From: Thermoplasmatota archaeon | GTDB taxonomy: Archaea > Thermoplasmatota > E2 > JACPAO01 > JAHFTW01 | Assembly (NCBI GenBank): GCA_028289805.1 | Contig: JANQNI010000050.1 | Location: forward strand, 1-8,236 | Length of the DNA: 8,236 bases | Reading direction: 5' to 3' | In this document: in pieces, positions 5,185 through 8,236 of the stretch | Position numbering within the stretch: the first letter of the stretch is position 1 | How the letters are laid out: every line of letters begins with the position of its first letter | Made by a program: the position numbers and the translations under genes | The notes under the pieces: model-generated | Told to the model about the DNA's origin: nothing | The model's database searches: none | Seen by the model: the letters and a program-made list of their open reading frames with translations, nothing else

Positions 5185-5900
5185 GCAAGCACCTGAAGCG
5201 TCTGGCGACCCCCCGGTCCTGGACCGTCCCCCGCAAGACCAACGTCTACACCACCAAGCCCCGCGCCGGCCCCCACGCCATCGAGCGCGCCGTGCCCCTG
5301 GCCACCGTGCTGCGCGACTACCTCGACGTCGCCGCCACCGGCCGCGAGGCGCGCACCGCCATCGGTGCCGGCAAGGTGCACGTCGACGGCCGCGTCGTCA
5401 AGGACCCCAAGTTCCCGGTCGGCTTCATGGACGTCGTGAACATCCCGAGCCTGAAGCAGTCCTGGCGCGTCGTCCTGGACCACAAGGCCCGCCTGCGCTT
5501 CGCCGAGGTCCCCGAGAAGGACGCCGGCTGGAAGCTGGCCCAAATCGACGGCAAGACCACCGTCAAGGGCGGCAAGACGCAGCTGAACCTGCACGACGGC
5601 CGCAACCTGCTCGTCAAGAAGGACGACTACAAGACGGGCGACGTCCTGCGCCTGGAGCTCCCGACGCAGAAGATCACCGGCCACTTCCCCATCGGGGAGG
5701 GCGCCGAGGTGTTCGTCACCGGCGGCCAGCACGCCGGCGAGGTCGCCCCCATCGCCACCATCGAGGTCACCCGCAGCCACAAGGCCAACCTGGTCCACCT
5801 CAAGGACGGCGAGAAGACCTTCACGACCATCAAGCCGTACGCCTTCCCCATCGGCGACCGCAAGAACCTGCCCAAGTTCGAGGTGAAGTCCATTGTCTGA
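5181..5900 (+). CDS. rps4e: Small-subunit ribosomal protein eS4
   Basis: A 239-residue 30S protein found in archaea and eukaryotes but not bacteria, so it anchors the domain assignment. Domains in order are the basic N-terminal RS4NT segment (MSKHLKRLATPRSW to about 40), an S4 RNA-binding domain (about 41-100, with ARTAIGAGKVHVDGRVVKDPKFPVG cut here into REARTAIGAGKV and HVDGRVVKD), a central beta domain with LNLHDGRNLL (135-144) and a C-terminal KOW-like domain (about 172-205). ATG 5181 overlaps the uL24 stop, and GGAGG at 5169-5173 gives 7-nt spacing. Length is normal for archaea. The end of the gene overlaps the uL5 start by 8 nt and contains the uL5 binding site. Confidence 0.97.
   Translation: MSKHLKRLATPRSWTVPRKTNVYTTKPRAGPHAIERAVPLATVLRDYLDVAATGREARTAIGAGKVHVDGRVVKDPKFPVGFMDVVNIPSLKQSWRVVLDHKARLRFAEVPEKDAGWKLAQIDGKTTVKGGKTQLNLHDGRNLLVKKDDYKTGDVLRLELPTQKITGHFPIGEGAEVFVTGGQHAGEVAPIATIEVTRSHKANLVHLKDGEKTFTTIKPYAFPIGDRKNLPKFEVKSIV
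5880..5886 (+). promoter_or_regulatory. Ribosome binding site deciding the uL5 TTG start
   Basis: GAGGTGA inside the last codons of eS4 lies 6 nt before TTG 5893. It would be 27 nt from the alternative ATG 5914, too far to serve it. The site therefore supports initiation at TTG. Confidence 0.65.
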
Positions 5901-6411
5901 GACCGCGAACATCATGACGCAGCCCCAGATCCACAAGGTCACCGTCAACATCGGCACCGGCGAGGGCGGCGACCGCCTCGAGAAGGCCGAGAAGGTCCTG
6001 GAGAAGCTGACGGGCCAGACCCCGATGCGCACCTTCGGCAAGGTCAACAACCGCGACCTGGGCGTCCGCCCCGGCATGCCCATCGGCTGCAAGGTCACCC
6101 TGCGCGGCGAGGGCGCCGAGTCCTTCATCCGGCGCGCCCTCTACACGCGCCTGAACAAGATTTACAACTGGAGCTTCGACAACCAGGGCAACCTGCAGTT
6201 CGGCGTCACCGACCACACCACGTTCGAGGGCGAGCGCTACGACCCCGACATCGGTGTCTTCGGGATGGACGTCTGCATCACCCTGGAGAAGCCCGGGCAC
6301 CGCATCAAGCGCCGCAGCCTCCTGGCGCGCAAGGTGCCCCACGCCCACCGCGTCAGCCGGGAGGAGGCGATGGCCTTCCTGACGCAGAAGTTCGACATGG
6401 AGGTCATCTGA
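5893..6411 (+). CDS. rpl5: Large-subunit ribosomal protein uL5, TTG start
   Basis: A 172-residue 50S protein that binds 5S rRNA in the central protuberance and touches P-site tRNA. Recognised blocks are IHKVTVNIGTGEGGDRLEKA (13-32), the LTGQTPMRTFGKV segment, RDLGVRPGMPIGCKVTLRG (54-72), FGVTDHTTFEGERYDP (103-118) with GVFGMDVCITLEKPG, and the HRVSREEAMAFL tail. TTG 5893 is chosen because the N terminus it gives (MSETANIM) matches the MSE..NPM-like start of archaeal homologues. GAGGTGA is also correctly spaced. The alternative is ATG 5914, seven codons later. The start lies inside eS4 (8-nt overlap). Confidence 0.95.
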   Translation: MSETANIMTQPQIHKVTVNIGTGEGGDRLEKAEKVLEKLTGQTPMRTFGKVNNRDLGVRPGMPIGCKVTLRGEGAESFIRRALYTRLNKIYNWSFDNQGNLQFGVTDHTTFEGERYDPDIGVFGMDVCITLEKPGHRIKRRSLLARKVPHAHRVSREEAMAFLTQKFDMEVI

Positions 6412-6573
6412 ATGCCCCTCGTTATCAAGGAACGCCAGCAGTGGAAGGGCCGCATGGAGGGTTGCCAGGCCTGCGGGCGCCGCCGTGGGGTGGTGCGCCG
6501 CTACAGCCTGCACCTGTGCCGCCAGTGCTTCCGCGACAACGCCCGAACGCTCGGATTCAAGAAGTACTCGTGA
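6412..6573 (+). CDS. rps14: Small-subunit ribosomal protein uS14, zinc-binding form
   Basis: A 53-residue 30S protein of the head domain, near the A site. It has the four-cysteine zinc site Cys18-x2-Cys21 (CQAC) and Cys36-x2-Cys39 (CRQC), a basic stretch between them (GRRRGVVRRYSLHL) and the typical ending RDNARTLGFKKYS. The ATG follows the uL5 stop without a gap (TGA-ATG), and GGAGGT at 6399-6404 is 7 nt upstream. Size and motif match the short zinc-containing uS14 used by archaea. All four zinc ligands are kept, in contrast to the cysteine loss in uS17. Confidence 0.96.
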   Translation: MPLVIKERQQWKGRMEGCQACGRRRGVVRRYSLHLCRQCFRDNARTLGFKKYS

Positions 6574-6578
6574 GGTGA
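6572..6578 (+). promoter_or_regulatory. uS8 ribosome binding site made from the uS14 stop codon
   Basis: GAGGTGA begins within the uS14 stop codon TGA and lies 6 nt before the uS8 ATG. The ribosome that ends uS14 therefore stops on the binding site for uS8. Confidence 0.7.
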
Positions 6579-6584
6579 AAAGGA

Positions 6585-6974
6585 ATGCAAAACGATCCTC
6601 TGGCAGACGCCCTCACGGTCCTGCGCAACGCGGAACGCTCCAACAAGACGGAGGCCACCATCACCCCGGCCTCCAAGCTCGTCGGACGCGTCCTGAAGGT
6701 GATGCAGGACCAGGGATACATCGGCCCCTTCGAGTACGAAGACGACGGCCGCGGTGGCCTCTACAAGATCAGCCTGAACGGGCAGATCAACAACTGCGGC
6801 GTCATCAAGCCCCGCTACGCCATCAAGAAGGCGGAGTTCGACGAGTGGGAGTCCCGCTACCTCCCCGCTCGTGACTTCGGCAGTCTCATCATGACGACGA
6901 CCCACGGCGTAATCGACCAGTACAAGGCCAAGGAGGTTGGCACGGGCGGACGCCTGCTGGCGTACGTCTACTGA
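6585..6974 (+). CDS. rps8: Small-subunit ribosomal protein uS8
   Basis: A 129-residue 30S protein that binds the central domain of 16S rRNA (helix 21 region) and is a key assembly protein. Recognised parts are DPLADALTVLRNAERSNK (4-21), KLVGRVLKVMQDQGYIG (31-47), the middle FEYEDDGRGGLYKISLNGQIN with NNCGVIKPRYA, and the C-terminal FGSLIMTTTHGVIDQYKA and GTGGRLLAYVY. The serine-rich STS..G loop of bacterial uS8 is represented by MTTTHGVI, as in archaea. Length is normal for archaea. In bacteria uS8 is also the feedback regulator of this operon. Whether it has such a role here cannot be told. Confidence 0.97.
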   Translation: MQNDPLADALTVLRNAERSNKTEATITPASKLVGRVLKVMQDQGYIGPFEYEDDGRGGLYKISLNGQINNCGVIKPRYAIKKAEFDEWESRYLPARDFGSLIMTTTHGVIDQYKAKEVGTGGRLLAYVY

Positions 6975-6981
6975 GGTGATC
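6973..6981 (+). promoter_or_regulatory. uL6 ribosome binding site made from the uS8 stop codon
   Basis: GAGGTGATC starts within the uS8 stop TGA and is complementary to nine bases of the usual archaeal 16S 3' end. Its GAGGTGA core ends 4 nt before the uL6 ATG. This is the strongest binding site in the window. Confidence 0.7.
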
Positions 6982-6983
6982 CC

Positions 6984-7541
6984 ATGCCGATTCTTCCTGA
7001 ACTGACCCACGAGGTGGAGATTCCCGAGGGCGTGACCGTCACCGTCGACCACGCCAACAACGAGAACCACACCGTCGTCAAGGGCCCCAAGGGCGAACTG
7101 GAGCGCCGCTTCCGCTACCGCGGCGTCCGCGTGGACGTCGACGGCGGCGTCGTCAAGGTCCACAAGGACCTGCCCCGGCGCGAGCACAAGGCGATCTGCG
7201 GCACCTACGCCGCGCACATCCGCAACATGATTCGCGGTGTGACCGAGGGCTGGGAGTACCAGCTCAAGATCGTCTACAACCACTTCCCCATCAAGGCCAA
7301 CGTCCAGGGCGACACGTTCGTCATCGAGAACTTCCTCGGCGAGCGCTTCCCCCGCAAGGCCGCCATCGTCGCCGGCGCCAAGGTGTCCGTCAAGGGCGCC
7401 GACGTCACCGTCGAGGGCATCGACCGCCAGGCGGTCGGCCAGACGGCGGCCAACATCGAACTCGCCACCCGCGTGAAGGGCCGCGACATCCGCGTCTTCC
7501 AGGATGGCATCTACATCACCCAGAAGGGAGGTGAACAATGA
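6984..7541 (+). CDS. rpl6: Large-subunit ribosomal protein uL6
   Basis: A 185-residue 50S protein near the sarcin-ricin loop and factor-binding site, made of two similar alpha-beta domains (about 1-88 and 89-180). Recognised parts are IPEGVTVTVD, TVVKGPKGELERRF (30-43), HIRNMIRGVTEGWEYQLKI (78-96), the archaeal NHFPIK motif at 99-104, ENFLGERFPRKA (115-126), VEGIDRQAVGQTAANIE (143-159) and FQDGIYITQKG at the end. Length fits archaea. The ATG is set 9 nt after the uS8 stop. The stop overlaps the eL32 start by 4 nt (ATGA). Confidence 0.97.
   Translation: MPILPELTHEVEIPEGVTVTVDHANNENHTVVKGPKGELERRFRYRGVRVDVDGGVVKVHKDLPRREHKAICGTYAAHIRNMIRGVTEGWEYQLKIVYNHFPIKANVQGDTFVIENFLGERFPRKAAIVAGAKVSVKGADVTVEGIDRQAVGQTAANIELATRVKGRDIRVFQDGIYITQKGGEQ
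7526..7534 (+). promoter_or_regulatory. Ribosome binding site of eL32 inside uL6
   Basis: GGGAGGTGA lies in the last codons of uL6 and ends 3 nt before the eL32 ATG. It supports ATG 7538 and so supports the reality of the long N-terminal extension of eL32. Confidence 0.65.
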
Positions 7542-8068
7542 GCGAAGAGAACAAGCCCCAGGAGACCCAGGCCGTCGAGGCCGCCGCCACGAGCGGTTCC
7601 GAGGGCGAGAAGACCGAGGCGCCGGCCGCGACTCCGCAGCCCGTCGCCGTCCAGCCAAAGCAGAAGCCGGAGCTGGACGACGAGACGAAGGCCGCCCTCG
7701 CCGTGCGCGAGGAGAAGGACAAGCAGCGTCCCGCCTTCCGCCGCCAGGAGTGGTCCCGCTACAAGAAGCTCGGTGGCAAGAAGGCGCCCTGGCGCCGCCC
7801 CACCGGCATCCACTCCAAGCAGCGCCGCCACTACAAGTACCGCGCTCCCCTGGTGAGCGTCGGCTACCGCGGCCCCGCCGCCGCGCGCGGCCTGCACCCC
7901 AGCGGCTTCGAGGAGGTGCTCGTGCACCGCCCCGAGGACCTGGACGCCATCGACAGCAAGACCCAGGGCGCCCGCATCGGCGGCACCGTGGGCGGCCGCA
8001 AGGCCGAGGCCATCTGCAAGCGCGCCGACGAGCTCGGCGTGCGCGTCTTCAACCGCGGAGGCAACTAG
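7538..8068 (+). CDS. rpl32e: Large-subunit ribosomal protein eL32 with N-terminal extension
   Basis: A 176-residue 50S protein shared by archaea and eukaryotes. The conserved core runs from about residue 50 to the end: REEKDKQRPAFRRQEW (57-72), SRYKKLGGKKAPWRRPTGIH (73-92), SKQRRHYKYRAP, VSVGYRGP (107-114), LHPSGFEEVLVHRPEDLD and IGGTVGGRKAEAICKRA. Residues 1 to about 45 form an acidic, Ala/Pro/Glu/Gln-rich, low-complexity tail that looks disordered and is not part of the fold. Extended eL32 forms exist in other archaea such as haloarchaea. Start ATG 7538 has a near-perfect binding site and overlaps the uL6 stop, so the tail is likely translated. Confidence 0.96.
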   Translation: MSEENKPQETQAVEAAATSGSEGEKTEAPAATPQPVAVQPKQKPELDDETKAALAVREEKDKQRPAFRRQEWSRYKKLGGKKAPWRRPTGIHSKQRRHYKYRAPLVSVGYRGPAAARGLHPSGFEEVLVHRPEDLDAIDSKTQGARIGGTVGGRKAEAICKRADELGVRVFNRGGN

Positions 8069-8069
8069 C

Positions 8070-8236
8070 ATGGCCGACCTGCGCAACCAGAAGCGCCTCG
8101 CCGCCGACATCATGAAGGTCGGCAAGAGCCGCGTCCGCATCGACGCCGACCGCCAGGAAGAGGTTGCAGGCGCCGTCACCCGCGCCGACGTGCGCAAGCT
8201 CATCGACGGCAAGGTCATCGTCGCCGTGCAGAAGCA
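8070..8236 (+). CDS. rpl19e: Large-subunit ribosomal protein eL19, 3' end missing
   Basis: The first 55 residues of a 50S protein shared by archaea and eukaryotes; the full protein is usually near 150 residues, so most of it lies beyond the right edge. It is recognised from MADLRNQKRLAADIMKVGKS (1-20), the RVRIDADRQEEVAGAVTRAD segment and VRKLIDGKVI, the helical N-terminal domain that packs on 23S rRNA. The ATG is one base after the eL32 stop, with GGAGG at 8057-8061 inside the end of eL32. Its place after eL32 is the standard archaeal order, where uL18, uS5 and uL30 usually follow. Confidence 0.95.
   Translation, partial: MADLRNQKRLAADIMKVGKSRVRIDADRQEEVAGAVTRADVRKLIDGKVIVAVQK

Noticed and set aside
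4725..6128. Long minus-strand open frame opposite uL14, uL24, eS4 and uL5
   Set aside because: Antisense frames stay open by chance in GC-rich coding DNA. The translation is low-complexity Val/Leu/Asp/Gly-rich, and the + strand genes are certain.
6501..7658. Long minus-strand open frame opposite uS8 and uL6
   Set aside because: Same cause: it mirrors the codon bias of confirmed ribosomal genes and shows no recognisable domain.
1..8236. A new defence, mobile or biosynthetic system
   Set aside because: No transposase, integrase, nuclease, toxin-antitoxin pair, attachment site or biosynthetic gene is seen. All genes but DUF2200 belong to well-understood families.

Overview
The window comes from a very GC-rich archaeon. 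The right half is an archaeal ribosomal-protein cluster containing proteins found in archaea and eukaryotes but not bacteria (eS4, eL32, eL19), together with archaeal forms of uS17, uL14, uL24, uL5, uS14, uS8 and uL6. Ribosome binding sites are strong and match the usual archaeal 16S 3' end (GGAGGTGA type). The ribosomal proteins lack the extreme acidity of haloarchaea. A high-GC lineage of Euryarchaeota or Thermoplasmatota is a plausible guess, but the sequence alone does not settle it. All genes lie on the + strand and almost all codons end in G or C.

Layout. (1) Positions 1-3277 hold a two-component module. It has the 3' part of a multi-PAS histidine kinase (cut by the window's left edge), followed by two stand-alone receiver-domain response regulators, each overlapping the gene before it. 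(2) Positions 3278-3444 are a short spacer with a small inverted repeat and a possible TATA-like element. (3) Positions 3445-3795 encode a small DUF2200-family protein of unknown function with a GTG start. (4) Positions 3796-4059 are non-coding. They carry the best TATA-box candidate in the window and a hairpin just before the first ribosomal-protein gene. (5) Positions 4060-8236 hold ten ribosomal-protein genes in the order uS17-uL14-uL24-eS4-uL5-uS14-uS8-uL6-eL32-eL19, the last cut by the right edge. They are packed with gaps of at most about 11 nt or with overlaps, and several ribosome binding sites are built from the preceding stop codon.

Working together: the kinase and two receivers look like a soluble phosphotransfer module without a DNA-binding output, so any output is likely by protein-protein contact or through another kinase. 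The ribosomal genes form one translationally coupled operon supplying both subunits. The junction is notable: in many archaea uS17 is preceded by uS3, uL29 and an RNase P subunit gene, whereas here it starts its own block behind unrelated genes. I found no CRISPR array, transposon, tRNA, rRNA or clearly new defence or metabolic system. The most interesting items are the exactly periodic PAS array, the broken ribosomal cluster with a structured leader, and a uS17 that has lost the cysteines usual in archaeal homologues.
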